64,000 nucleotides of DNA. It comes from Bin87 sp965219925. Lineage in GTDB: Bacteria > Chloroflexota > Dehalococcoidia > Lucifugimonadales > UBA3495. The translations under genes were made by a program, and so were the position numbers. Under the pieces are notes generated by a model. The model ran no database searches and was not told where the DNA came from. It saw only the letters and a program-made list of their open reading frames with translations. This document shows, piece after piece, positions 26,865-36,000 of this stretch. Each line of letters starts with the position of its first letter. The first letter of the stretch is position 1. The DNA is taken from NCBI GenBank assembly GCA_965219925.1, contig OZ244795.1:3906001-3970000 (forward strand), written 5' to 3'.

Positions 26865-26900
26865 GTGATCCCCCTGCCAAACCAGTAAAGGCTACCCACA

Positions 26901-27533
26901 TTGCGCGTCAGTCCAGTCGGGGCGCCGATCTGGGTCAACCGAGAGAGCGCCATCGGAACGAGGGTCCACTGGGACCCGCCCGAAAGCGGCACGCCATACC
27001 GGTTCATCATCGAATCCAAGAGAGACGACCCGGGCTGGCACACAGCCGGAGGAGTCAGCGGGCTGAAAACCACTTACCAAATCAACGGCCAAGCGCCGGA
27101 CCACCAATACCAGTACCGGGTGCGGGCCCAGAACGACGTGGGTATCAGGGGCCCGGCCGGGCCGGCCAGCAACGACCCAATGGACATCCCAGCCAAGCCG
27201 CACCAGTGGCCCCACGTGCCGGGCAACCTCGCGATACACATGGTCAACTCCGACACCGTCCAGCTGTACTGGAACGCGCCCACGGAGCGGGGCGGCCAAG
27301 TAACCAGCTACCGCTTTCGGCGCATTTTAGTCCGCTGGGACAAGTCTCCCGGCAACTACATCGCCTTTCTGCATTTCGCCTGTGCCCTTATCGCTCTCAG
27401 AGCCGCCGGGTTATTAGGATAGGCTCTAATACTAAGACAGTCCGTCACCAGATACATCTACAGAGTACACGCACTCAAGAACAACGGCGTCAGATCCGAC
27501 TACACCAACCCCGCCCGAATAACGGTGCCGTGA
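26901..27533 (+). pseudogene. Decayed FN3 protein, paralogue of the 17369 C-terminus
   Basis: The frame from 26901 reads VNRESAIGTRVHWDPPESGT...YQYRVRAQNDVGIRGP and PHQWPHVPGNLAIHMVNSDT...YWNAPTERGGQVTSYR. This matches, domain by domain, the last two FN3 domains of the 17369 protein (ANRESAASVRLHWEEPASGA...FRVLAQNHVGILGP; SLTWYAPERTGHQVDSYR). The frame then drifts and stops, but YIYRVHALKNNGVRSDYTNP followed by ARITVP* resumes in another frame to TGA 27533. There is no signal peptide and no upstream domains, so it is a truncated duplicate. Confidence 0.75.
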
Positions 27534-27691
27534 GAACAGCTAATACGACAAACCGAACCACGTGGAAACTCACCACCGTACTTTCGAACGGTACGGTGGC
27601 CGATTCATCACCAGCTTGGAAAACCGCTATCCGATCGTGCTGAGAAATCGCGATAGAGGATACAAATACGAGCTGTGACAGCGATTTCAGC

Positions 27692-27719
27692 CCTTGGACG
27701 ACTCACAAGTCATCCAAGG
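27692..27719 (+). terminator. 12-bp stem hairpin
   Basis: ccttggacgact (27692-27703) and agtcatccaagg (27708-27719) pair with one mismatch around a four-base loop, 160 bp after the decayed FN3 gene. There is no T tract; A-rich sequence follows. Confidence 0.45.
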
Positions 27720-27753
27720 CTCAAAACCAGCCTGAGAGCGCGTATTTACCATT

Positions 27754-27903
27754 CCCCTAGTATTACAACGACGCATTTCTTGCAGGATACCGGATGCGTT
27801 GCCTTTCCCTTCGTAGATGTGCATCCTCAGACTATTGCGGCGACCCTTGCGGTCAGCAGCGTTCCCGAAGCGGTGACTCAAGCCGTCGTTGTAATACTAG
27901 GGG
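27754..27903. mobile_element. MITE-like element, 150 bp with perfect 20-bp terminal inverted repeats
   Basis: cccctagtattacaacgacg (27754-27773) is the exact reverse complement of cgtcgttgtaatactagggg (27884-27903). The 110-bp interior has no transposase. A minus-strand frame (27687-27881) with a plausible stretch (HRFGNAADRKGRRNSL) crosses it but has no clear start. I see no obvious target-site duplication. No transposase in this window has matching ends: the IS4-type element at 42243 ends in gctgacaggggta. Confidence 0.65.
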
Positions 27904-27946
27904 CTGGGCGAACCCACCCCAAGCGAAGCCATCGCCCTCCCCCTAT

Positions 27947-27971
27947 CCCGCCATGTATGCGGGCTCTTTTT
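27947..27971 (+). terminator. Intrinsic terminator of the recurrent type
   Basis: cccgc (27947-27951) and gcggg (27959-27963) around catgtat, then ctcttttta and ttgcccag. The same motif (stem, catgtat/cacgtat/catgtgt loop, T run, ttgcccgg) ends the plus-strand cassettes at 44106 and 51225. Confidence 0.65.
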
Positions 27972-28006
27972 ATTGCCCAGAATTACCGTGGGCGGGAGGG
28001 CGGTTT

Positions 28007-29272
28007 CTATTCGTGCAATATGAGGCCGTCACGCTGGATCACCCAATCACGCCAATTGTTGGCGAACCCGCCTCTGAGCTTGGCCCGCAGCACACGTTCC
28101 TCGGCGTGGATTTCCGATCTCTCAACGTCGATGTAGTCTGACCATAGGGCGTCGTAAAGGACCGAGCCCTCCTCCTCGATGATCCGGCGCAGCAGTCCCA
28201 CGTTCTCTTCCGCAGAGGCGTCGTCGGCATGGACCAGCACAAGGGCCATATAGTGCCCGTTCTCATCCTTGCCTGCGCCGGTGGCAAACGCCTCGTAGGG
28301 ACGCAGCCAGGGCCCCCCCGCCACGGCATAGTTGGCCGCGTCCCAGACCTCGACGTCATCGCTTAAGAGCATGGTGTAGGCCCCCAGCCGGGACATCCCG
28401 CCGGCCAGAAGCCGGAACTCCTCCACGTCCGCCAGGGAGGCGCCCTCGTTCAGGCCAGCGTCTATCAATGCCTCCATATCGGGAGTGCCAAGGGTGCGGA
28501 ATACGTACTCGTCCAGGACTGCGATACGCCCCCCTCTGCCAATCTCGTCGAAGGCCGGGGGCGCGAATCTCAGTTGCGGATTGGCAGCGTAATCCTCGCC
28601 CCAGCTATAGTAGGGGACGCCCCCGTACTCCTCCCGGCTGGGCGGTTCGCACTCGTAGCAGGACTCCAGGGCCTTGACGGTAGCCTGGGGGTCGAAGCGG
28701 CCCCGGACTACATCCAGTGTGGCGGGGAGCGCAAAGGCTACAATGCTCTGGTCCATGCTCCGCACGTCGAAGGCAAGATGTTGGAGATTCTCAGCCGTAA
28801 TGTTCCTGTATTGGTTGAACGGGCCGAAGAATGAAACGGCCCCAAACCCCCTGACCGGTGGATCGTCGGCCTCCCCCTCGAATCCTGTTGGAGGAGGCCA
28901 CTCATAGAATTCCGCCAGCGCATCCTCGTCGTCCCCCGGCCCAGGCAGGGGGATGTCGAACACCTGGCGGACCAGAGCGTAGTCGTTGATGTAGACCTCC
29001 CGCCGCAGTTCGGGCGTGTCGGGAATGGTTCTCAACAGCCCTTCATAAGCTGTGTCGGCCAGGGTGGCGGCCGGAGCGCCCATTGGGGTGTCCGCCGGGG
29101 CTGGGGCGACGGCAGGCGTCGGGGTGACAGTGGGACTCGGAGCGGTACCGGCTGACCGCGTAGGCGCGTCAGCTCCGGAGGGCTGCCCATCGGAAGACTG
29201 GAAGAGTGAGCATCCGGCCAAGAGTGCGGCGAGCATCACGACAGCGACCGGACTGATGACGGACCTCGGCAT
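28007..29272 (-). CDS. Lipoprotein of unknown function
   Basis: AAGGAG five bases before the ATG. MPRSVISPVAVVMLAALLAGC is a signal peptide with textbook lipobox LLAG|C, followed by a Ser/Pro/Thr spacer to about residue 75 and a globular domain of about 345 residues. Recognisable stretches include GFGAVSFFGPFNQYRNITAE, FALPATLDVVRGRFDPQATV, GGRIAVLDEYVFRTLGTPDM and YMALVLVHADDASAEENVGL. No enzyme or binding motif is evident. It is probably exposed on the outer face of the membrane. It lies 70 bp downstream of the 29342-31597 gene on the same strand. It ends at TAG 28007. Confidence 0.75.
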   Translation of the reverse strand: MPRSVISPVAVVMLAALLAGCSLFQSSDGQPSGADAPTRSAGTAPSPTVTPTPAVAPAPADTPMGAPAATLADTAYEGLLRTIPDTPELRREVYINDYALVRQVFDIPLPGPGDDEDALAEFYEWPPPTGFEGEADDPPVRGFGAVSFFGPFNQYRNITAENLQHLAFDVRSMDQSIVAFALPATLDVVRGRFDPQATVKALESCYECEPPSREEYGGVPYYSWGEDYAANPQLRFAPPAFDEIGRGGRIAVLDEYVFRTLGTPDMEALIDAGLNEGASLADVEEFRLLAGGMSRLGAYTMLLSDDVEVWDAANYAVAGGPWLRPYEAFATGAGKDENGHYMALVLVHADDASAEENVGLLRRIIEEEGSVLYDALWSDYIDVERSEIHAEERVLRAKLRGGFANNWRDWVIQRDGLILHE

Positions 29273-29341
29273 TTCCGCTCCTTTCCTGTGTGGGACGCTC
29301 TACATGTTCAGCCGGTAAGCGGCATGGCAGTCCGCGACCTC

Positions 29342-31597
29342 TTACTGGACGGTCGCGGTGTCCTCCCCGATGAGCAGGCCGGTGGTCTCGCTATCGCCCC
29401 CGCACCTGATACGGAAAGGTATCGTATCCCCGGCTGTTAACGACGTGTTGGTACCAGTGCCTAGGTATGTTCTTGCAGCAGGATCCTTATCTGCTGCGGA
29501 TATTTCGTGCCAGCTCAAAAACCCGCCAGTATTTATTTGCTGATAGACCTTGTAACCTTCGGAGCACACGCCGTAGTGGAGGCTGCCATCGCCGAGAGGG
29601 TAGGCGGCGTCAGTCCAGCTGACGGCAACCCTGTCGTTGCTGCCCTCGACAGTTATCCTGGCCCTGACGATGCCCCGGTCCATGGTGGCCGGGAAGGCGT
29701 AGGACGCCACCTCGCTGCCGTCGCTGAACACCGCCCAGACGCGGTACAACACCAAAGAGGAGGCCGGCACGGTCGTGTCTTTCCAGGTTAATACGTCGGA
29801 CCCAACCGCTGGCCGGTCGTCGCCTCTCAGGTCGGCGTGGGTAAGCTCGGTCGCGCCGCCTGGCGCGGAGCGATCTATCCTGTAGCCGGTTAGGCCCTGG
29901 GTGTCGCTGCCGGCGGCCCACCTCAGCACCACCGCGTCCTCGTCGGCGTCGGCGTCATAGACCGCGTACCTAAGGCGGGGTTGCCGGTTGCTGGTTGGGG
30001 AACGCAGCTCGTCACCGTCCTTGATGGTGACTGTCGCCCCCTGCGTGGTTGCACTCGCCGGGGCGGATGACGATTTCGTCAAGGCTATGCCAAGTCGTTG
30101 GTCATCTTCAGGCGTATTGTCGTCCACGATCCTGAATCGCGCTACTTGCTTGATAGCCTCGTAGAACCCGCTGTCACTGTCGCTGTCATAGTAACCAAAG
30201 AAATCGGCAGGCTTGAACGTTACCGTAGCGGTAAACGGAATGTAGTCGGTCCAGGAGCCCGCCGAGTCCGGGAAGGTTTGCACAGTCAAGGTTAAAGACC
30301 CTTGCGGTTCGGCGTAGGAGTCCGTCCTGACCCTGACGCCTACGATGACCCCTCCCTGAGGCTCGTAGACCGTCCCAGTGACTAACACTTTGGCCTGTAA
30401 GGCTGGCGCGGCCTGCTGCTCCGCAGAATCCGGCGGGTCGTCTTCCTCTTCTTCCGGCTCCGCCACGCTGAAGCTCGCCCTCGCCGAGGCCAGCTCCGCT
30501 CCGTCGGGCGTCGATATGCTCACTTCGAGGGTGTAGTCGCCCGCTGGACAGTCGGCGGATATGGTCCCGGTGTGGGTCTCCGGGTCCTCGTCCACCTGGT
30601 ACATATAGCGGTCCACGCCCAAGCCGTCGCCCTCGCAGGCGTCAGCGTCCACCACGTCGGCTCGGAAGATGTAGTCGGTGGTGTCGGCGTCGGCGTCCGG
30701 GGCCAGAAACCCGAAGATCAGGGTCAGGACACCCCCGGCGCCCTGCTCGGTGGCAGGAATGGCCAGGCCGATGCTGGGCCCGAGTATCGAGAACTCGGTG
30801 CTGGTCGAGGCCACTACGCCATCGGCCTCGGTGGCGATGCTGGCCTCGATGGTGTAGCCGCCGATGGGGCAGCCGGCGGCGATGGTTCCGCTGCGGGTCT
30901 CCGGGTCCTCGTCCACCTGGTACATGTAACGGTCGATGCCCAGGCCGTCGCCCTCGCAAGCGTCGGCGTCCACCACGTCGGCCCGGAAGACATAGTCGGT
31001 GGTGTCCCGGTCGGAGTCGGCCTTCAGACCGCCGAAGAGCGTGGTGACGCTGATTTCGGTGTTCCACGGCGCGAAGCCGGCCGGGGAGAGGGCCAGGGCC
31101 ACCGACGGGTCAGGGTCTTCCTGGTCCGGCGTGGGCTCAGGTGCCGGTGCGGCCACCGTAAAGCTCGCCCTCGCCGACTCGAGCCGGGTCTCGTCGGGAG
31201 CGTTGAGGACGGCCTCGACGATGTAGTCGCCGGCCGGACAGTCGGCGGATATGGTCCCCGTGCGGGTCTCCGGGTCCTCGTCCACCTGGTGGATGTAGCG
31301 GTCCACGCCCAGGCCGTAGCCCCCGGCCTGATCCTCGCATTCGTCTGCCCCCACCACGTCGGCCCGGAAGACGTAGTCCTTCGTGTCGGTGTCGGCGTCG
31401 GACTCCAGGCCGCTGAAGGACATGGTTACGGCGATGGTCGCGCCCTCCTCCACGGTGTCGGAGGAGAGGCTGACCGCCACCGACGGCGACGACTGGGCCT
31501 GGGCCTGGGTCGCGTAGGGCAACGGCACGCCGGAGAGAACGACGAGCGCGAACGCTCCCAGGGCGGCAAGAACGACAAAGGACAGTTGGCGTTTCAC
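29342..31597 (-). CDS. Secreted protein with three Cys-pair domains, Calx-beta and FN3
   Basis: The GTG at 31597, behind GTGAGGttagcatc, gives MKRQLSFVVLAALGAFALVV, the signal peptide shared with the 39001 and 45287 genes. Three Cys-pair domains occupy about residues 39-149, 172-270 and 276-379 (DYVFRADVVG...CEDQ...CPAGDY; DYVFRADVVDADACEGDGLG...CPIGGY; DYIFRADVVDADACEGDGLG...CPAGDY). A Calx-beta-like domain (about 399-530, ending ATVTIKDGDE), one FN3-like domain (about 535-639) and a Cys-containing C-terminal domain ending GEDTATVQ follow. The last 220 residues and 3' flank are close to those of the 39001 gene. No anchor is visible, so it is secreted or non-covalently bound. It ends at TAA. 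Confidence 0.85.
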   Translation of the reverse strand: MKRQLSFVVLAALGAFALVVLSGVPLPYATQAQAQSSPSVAVSLSSDTVEEGATIAVTMSFSGLESDADTDTKDYVFRADVVGADECEDQAGGYGLGVDRYIHQVDEDPETRTGTISADCPAGDYIVEAVLNAPDETRLESARASFTVAAPAPEPTPDQEDPDPSVALALSPAGFAPWNTEISVTTLFGGLKADSDRDTTDYVFRADVVDADACEGDGLGIDRYMYQVDEDPETRSGTIAAGCPIGGYTIEASIATEADGVVASTSTEFSILGPSIGLAIPATEQGAGGVLTLIFGFLAPDADADTTDYIFRADVVDADACEGDGLGVDRYMYQVDEDPETHTGTISADCPAGDYTLEVSISTPDGAELASARASFSVAEPEEEEDDPPDSAEQQAAPALQAKVLVTGTVYEPQGGVIVGVRVRTDSYAEPQGSLTLTVQTFPDSAGSWTDYIPFTATVTFKPADFFGYYDSDSDSGFYEAIKQVARFRIVDDNTPEDDQRLGIALTKSSSAPASATTQGATVTIKDGDELRSPTSNRQPRLRYAVYDADADEDAVVLRWAAGSDTQGLTGYRIDRSAPGGATELTHADLRGDDRPAVGSDVLTWKDTTVPASSLVLYRVWAVFSDGSEVASYAFPATMDRGIVRARITVEGSNDRVAVSWTDAAYPLGDGSLHYGVCSEGYKVYQQINTGGFLSWHEISAADKDPAARTYLGTGTNTSLTAGDTIPFRIRCGGDSETTGLLIGEDTATVQ

Positions 31598-31962
31598 GAT
31601 GCTAACCTCACTTTCGGCAGCTGCAAAGTCTGGATGGCGGGTAAGGACGTTGCCCGGAAGGCAAAGGGAGACCGCCCGGTCTGCCGTACGCGTTCAGGAA
31701 CGGGAACTCCGGGCAAGCGGAACTACGTGGGAAGTAGACGGTGCGAAGGAAGGGGACAGCCGGGGCTGAGGGACTATCCGGTGACGATATTCGTCTGGGG
31801 GCGTAGAAGGATTGCGTTCGTCGAGGCGCGTCCTCACTGCGGCGGATACCGCCGGTGCGCTCTCCGACGCTACTGCAACTTGTACCCTATGCGGAAGGCA
31901 GACCAATACAACCCCTCTAACGGGCTAATACAGGCCAAGCGGACTGTGCTATGGCCCGGTGG
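31598..31962 (-). other. Long leader with remnant leader ORF
   Basis: Between the divergent promoter unit and the 31597 start lies about 360 bp shared with 42031-42242/43578-43735 and 50510-50840. A minus-strand frame (31694-31906), starting at a TTG after GAGGGGttgta, reads VCLPHRVQVAVASESAPAVS. It resembles the true N-terminus of the 33055 gene (MSSLLHGIQVAVASENAWLL), which starts at the homologous point directly after its promoter. It may be a leader peptide or a relic of a replaced 5' coding end. Confidence 0.5.
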
Positions 31963-31980
31963 GTATTGTAAACCACTTAT

Positions 31981-32051
31981 GTGAGTCCAACGTGATTATC
32001 AGCCCTTATTACCGTGATGTTATTGTGAGTATTTGGCCGATCCGGTACAAT
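31981..32051 (+). promoter_or_regulatory. Phased-GTGA promoter, copy 1
   Basis: GTGA boxes at 31981, 31992, 32014 and 32025 (steps 11, 22, 11). The last is inside TTGTGA (32023-32028), a -35 candidate 17 bp from TACAAT (32046-32051). It reads toward the 42-residue ORF at 32158. A palindrome-like gtattgtaaaccac (31963-31976) lies just upstream, on the side facing the divergent 31597 gene. Confidence 0.7.
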
Positions 32052-32157
32052 TGACACCGGCTGCCCGAGGGCGTCTCGAAGCCCGATCTCCGCATCCAGC
32101 CGGGCGCCTGACGACGTGGAGCCGGGTGGCGTCCACAGTCCGGGTCAGGGAGGGAAG

Positions 32158-32286
32158 ATGCAGGAAGCCGACGAGCACCGGCGGGAGATGGAGGCACTGC
32201 GAGAGCACCTGACCCGGTTGAGCGAGGCCAGCCTGCGGGTCAACGAGAGCCTGGACGAGGAGGAGCCGGTCGGCGCGGGGCGCTAG
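32158..32286 (+). CDS. 42-residue charged coiled-coil microprotein, copy 1
   Basis: MQEADEHRREMEALREHLTR then LSEASLRVNESLDEEEPVGA and GR*. GGGAGGgaag lies right before the ATG and the phased-GTGA promoter is 107 bp upstream. Leu/Met at a and d heptad positions and high Glu/Arg content predict a short coiled coil that may oligomerise or bind a partner. The sequence is conserved at 38098 (42 residues), 43907 (20, truncated) and 51025 (38, different C-terminus). Conservation of start, Shine-Dalgarno sequence and reading frame across diverged copies supports real translation. It converges on the helix-turn-helix gene across a shared hairpin. Function unknown. Confidence 0.65.
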   Translation: MQEADEHRREMEALREHLTRLSEASLRVNESLDEEEPVGAGR

Positions 32287-32300
32287 GCCGCAAAGACACG

Positions 32301-32332
32301 GGGCAGCCACCGGTTTCCAACGGTGGCTGCCC
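32301..32332. terminator. Bidirectional hairpin between convergent genes
   Basis: gggcagccaccg (32301-32312) and cggtggctgccc (32321-32332) form a perfect 12-bp stem between the microprotein (plus) and the helix-turn-helix gene (minus). A degenerate counterpart lies at 38241-38275. Confidence 0.65.
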
Positions 32333-32363
32333 CCGCCGGTCCATGTATGCGGCCTCTTGTGCT

Positions 32364-32723
32364 TCAGCCCCGCCGGTCGCCGCTGCCTTTCCGGAATGCG
32401 GCTTTTCCCCTGGGACCCCGGCACCGGGGCGGGACGGCTGGGTCGGCCGTCTCACGCAGCGTCTCGTCCCGGACCGTCCATGCAGTCAGCTGCTGGCCCA
32501 GGCCTAGTTCGTGGGACATGGCCAGCAGCGCCATCGTGTGGTTTACATTGGGACGCACCACGCCTTCTGTCCAACGCCATACGGTGTGGCGATATGTCCC
32601 GATGCGGCGGGCCAGTTCCGCCCACGGCAGGCCGGACTCCTCCTTGAATCGCTCCAGACGCTGCGGGAAGTCGCCGGGGAAGACGTAGACCATTCTGCTG
32701 TGGTGGGTCCGCTGTCGCGGCAT
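32364..32723 (-). CDS. Helix-turn-helix (XRE/Cro-like) regulator
   Basis: MPRQRTHHSRMVYVFPGDFP is followed by QRLERFKEESGLPWAELARR, IGTYRHTVWRWTEGVVRPNV and NHTMALLAMSHELGLGQQLT. This is the five-helix pattern of Cro/C1-type domains, with LPWAELARRIGTYRHTVWRW as the helix-turn-helix. The C-terminal 35 residues are Pro/Arg-rich and may be untranslated or disordered. AGGA lies eight bases before the ATG. It is next to the phased-GTGA promoter and is the natural candidate to bind it, but that is inference. A decayed paralogue occupies the same position beside the second promoter (38400-38631). Confidence 0.75.
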   Translation of the reverse strand: MPRQRTHHSRMVYVFPGDFPQRLERFKEESGLPWAELARRIGTYRHTVWRWTEGVVRPNVNHTMALLAMSHELGLGQQLTAWTVRDETLRETADPAVPPRCRGPRGKAAFRKGSGDRRG

Positions 32724-32975
32724 GGAGACAGTCCTACCGAACCGGAGCTAAACCCGCTCCGATGAAATTGTCCAGGCCGTCCGGCATCCCGGCAGCAAGC
32801 CGGGAGGGGGAGTGCATGGTTCCCCCGCAGGGCTTCGTTCCTTTGCCCCGCCTGGGTGCCTGCTTCTGTCTACCCCCAAGGCTTGGGCGAACCCACATGA
32901 TGTGACGCCGTTGGCCTCCCACGTACATCCACATACGGGCATATACAGGGGATTTTCTGGTTGCCCGGCAATGGC

Positions 32976-33006
32976 CGCTGGCGGTCGGCCCGGCCGACCG
33001 CCAGCG
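32976..33006. terminator. Perfect 15-bp inverted repeat
   Basis: cgctggcggtcggcc (32976-32990) and ggccgaccgccagcg (32992-33006) surround one base. It lies 49 bp past the stop of the minus-strand 33055 gene and probably terminates it or shields its mRNA end. The stretch 32724-33054 holds no gene that I support. Confidence 0.55.
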
Positions 33007-33054
33007 GGTCTCGTCATGGGTTACTGGGTCCTGGCCGCGCTTCTGGTGGTTTGG

Positions 33055-36000
33055 TCAGGTGGCGTTTGAGAGTTGCAGGGACTCCGACCAGTCGGATACA
33101 CCTGCCGCATTACCGGCTCGCACTGAAAAGTGATAGGTGCCATAATCCGGCAGATTGCTTAGCGTCGCACCCGAGCCGTCAAAGACAATCTCAATCCCAT
33201 CAGTGGGAAGCTCCACCCAATCCTGGTTGCCACAGCAAAAGCGTATCTGGTAGAACTCCGCTCCCGCCACGTCGTTCCAGTCCAGTTGCACCTGTCCCCT
33301 TCCGGTCACCTCGCCGGTGGGCCTCTCCGGCGCGTCGGGCGGGCTGCTGGGCGGAGGCTCCGGTTCGGGTTCGTCAGGCGCGGCCCTGGACACGGTGACG
33401 GTGTAGGTCCTAGCCGTCTCCCCGTCCTCGGCGGTCACCTCCACGGCGATGACGTTGCTGCCCACGGCCAATGGGATTACCCCGCTGCTGTCGGCCACCC
33501 CGTCCAGCTTGACCAGGTAGGTGGCACCGTCGTCGTTCACCGTGGCGGTGACGGTGGTTTCCGTCACGCCGTGGCCCACGTCGGCGGCGTACCCGGTGGT
33601 GGCCGGGTCGAAGGTTCCGATGTCCACGCCGCTCAGCGTCAGCCCGCTCAGGGTGGCTTCGCTTGAAAGGGGCGGCGCGGCCCTGGTCACGGTGACGGTG
33701 TAGGTCTTCGCCGTCTCCCCATCCTCCGCCGTGACCTCGACGGTGATGACGTTGCTCCCCACGACCAATGGGATTACCCCGTCGCTATCGGCAACCCCGT
33801 CCAGCTTGACCGTGTAGCTCGCGCCGTCGTCGTTTACCGTGGGCATCACCGTGGTTTCCGTCACGTCGTTGTCCACTTCGGCGGCGTACCCGGTGGTGAC
33901 CGAGTCGAAGGCTCCGATGTCTATGCCGCTCAATTCCAGGCTGCTGAGAGTGGCGTCGTCTCCGAGCGGCGAGGCCCTGGTCACCGTGACGGTGTAGGTC
34001 TTCGCCGTCTCCCCATCCTCCGCCGTGACCTCGACGGTGATGACGTTACTCCCCACGACCAATGGGATTACCCCGTCGCTATCGGCAACCCCGTCCAGCT
34101 TGACCGTGTAGCTCGCGCCGTCGTCGTTCACCGTGGGCGTCACCGTGGTTTCCGTCACGCCGTGGTCCACGTCGGCGGCGTACCCGGTGATGTCCGGGTC
34201 GAAGGTTCCGATGTCCACCCCGCTCAGCGTCAGCCCGCCCAGGGCGGCGTCAGTGGAGGCAGGCTCCGGCTCCGGCTGTTCCGGCGGGTTGGAGACGGTG
34301 AAGTTGGCGCTGGCCGACGCCAGTTCCTCATTTTCAGCGGAGGAGACGCTGGCCCGCAGGGTGTAGGCCCCGGCCGGGCAGTCGCCGGAAATGGTCCCGG
34401 TGCGGACCTCCGGGTCCTCGTCCACCTGGTACATATAGCGGTCCACGCCCAGACCGTAGCCATTGGCCCGGTCCTCGCAGGCGTCGGCCTCCCCGTTCTC
34501 CCCGTCCACCACGTCGGCCCGGAAGACGTAATCTTTGGTGGCGGTGTCCGAGTCGGACTCCAGGCCGCTGAACCTCATGGTGACGCCGATCTCAGTGCCC
34601 GGCTCCACCGGGCCGGACGGGGACAGGGCAATCGCCACCGTCGGCCCCGGGCCCTTTATCGTTGAGCCGTCTTTGGAATCCGGCGCGGAGAAGGTCAGCG
34701 TCAGCGGCTGCCCCAGGCCGGTTTGGATGCCGCTATAGCCCTCGACTCCCCCGACTGACACCACCACCCCGGTGAACTCCGCCGATTCCACCCTGACGGT
34801 GACCTCCGTCCCCCCTTCAGCAGCCGGCGCAACGCTGATCTCTTCGCTGGACACGCTGCCGGCTTCAATCGTAACCGTCTCCTTGGACAGCGTGCCGCCC
34901 TCCGCCGACAGCTTGACCGCCATCGCAAACGGCGCTCCCTCCACCACCTTGACCGCCACGGCGGATCCGCCACGGCGCTCCAACTCCGCCGTCAGCGTGA
35001 AGGGCGCCTCCTTGCCGCCCAAAAGCAGCTTTTCCAGCCCGGTGAGTCCTGCGAACAGACCGGCGGGCAGCGTCTCCAGGTCGTTGTGCTCCAGCACCAG
35101 GCTCCTCAGGTTGGCGAGACCCTCGAACACACCGGCCGGCAGTTCGCTCAGCGAGTTGCTGTTCAGGCGCAACTCCCTCAAGCTGGTCAGACCGTCGAAG
35201 ACCTCCTCGGGCAGCGCGCTCAGTTCGTTGCCATCCAGGTAGAGCGTCTTCAGACCGGTCAGACCGTCGAAGACGTCCTCGGGCAGCTCGCTCAGCTGGT
35301 TCCGCGTCAGGAACAGCCCCTCCAGTCTCGTCAGACCGTCGAAGGCCTCCTCGGGCAGCGTGCTCAGCTTGTTGTTCTGCAGGCGCAGCCCCGTCAGACT
35401 GCCGAGACCGTCGAAGATGTCCTCGGGCAGTTCCTTTAGCCCGTTGTTCTCCAGCTGGATCGTCGTCAGGGCGGCCAGGCCTTCGAAGATGTCTGCGGGC
35501 AGCGTCTCCAGGGAGTTGTCGGTCAGGTACAGCAATTGCAGGTTCGTGAGACCCGCGAAGTCTCCCGGCTGCAGCGCCGTCATCTCCTCCCCGGTCTCCT
35601 GTACGTTCAGGTCCAGACGCCCGGTGATGCCGTTCAGGTCGGCATCCGTCACCGCCGCGCAGTCGCTGACGTCGGGCAGCTTGCCTAAAATCGCGTCCCG
35701 CACCTGCGGCGTCCGCCCGCAGATGCCCTTGGGCGCCTCCGGTTCAACCGGAGGCAGCGATGAATCGGCAAAGAGGGTGAGAGGGGCGCCCGCGGCGAAC
35801 CCGACCCCAAAGAATCCAATATGATCAAATCTAGGCCATGTATTAAGGACAGAGCCAGGAGAAAATGGTGATGGGATATGGAGCGACACTTTCTGCAATG
35901 TGAGCGTAACCGGCTGACCCGCTTCGCTCTGCGTCACCACAATCTCATCGCTGGAAACGCTCCCTGCATCTATGGTTACCGATTCGGTGGATGCCGCGCC

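Noticed and set aside
32724..33054. Small frames 32734-32934 (minus) and 32812-33069 (plus)
   Set aside because: No ribosome-binding sites. They cross the perfect 15-bp hairpin and have no counterpart in the other cassettes.
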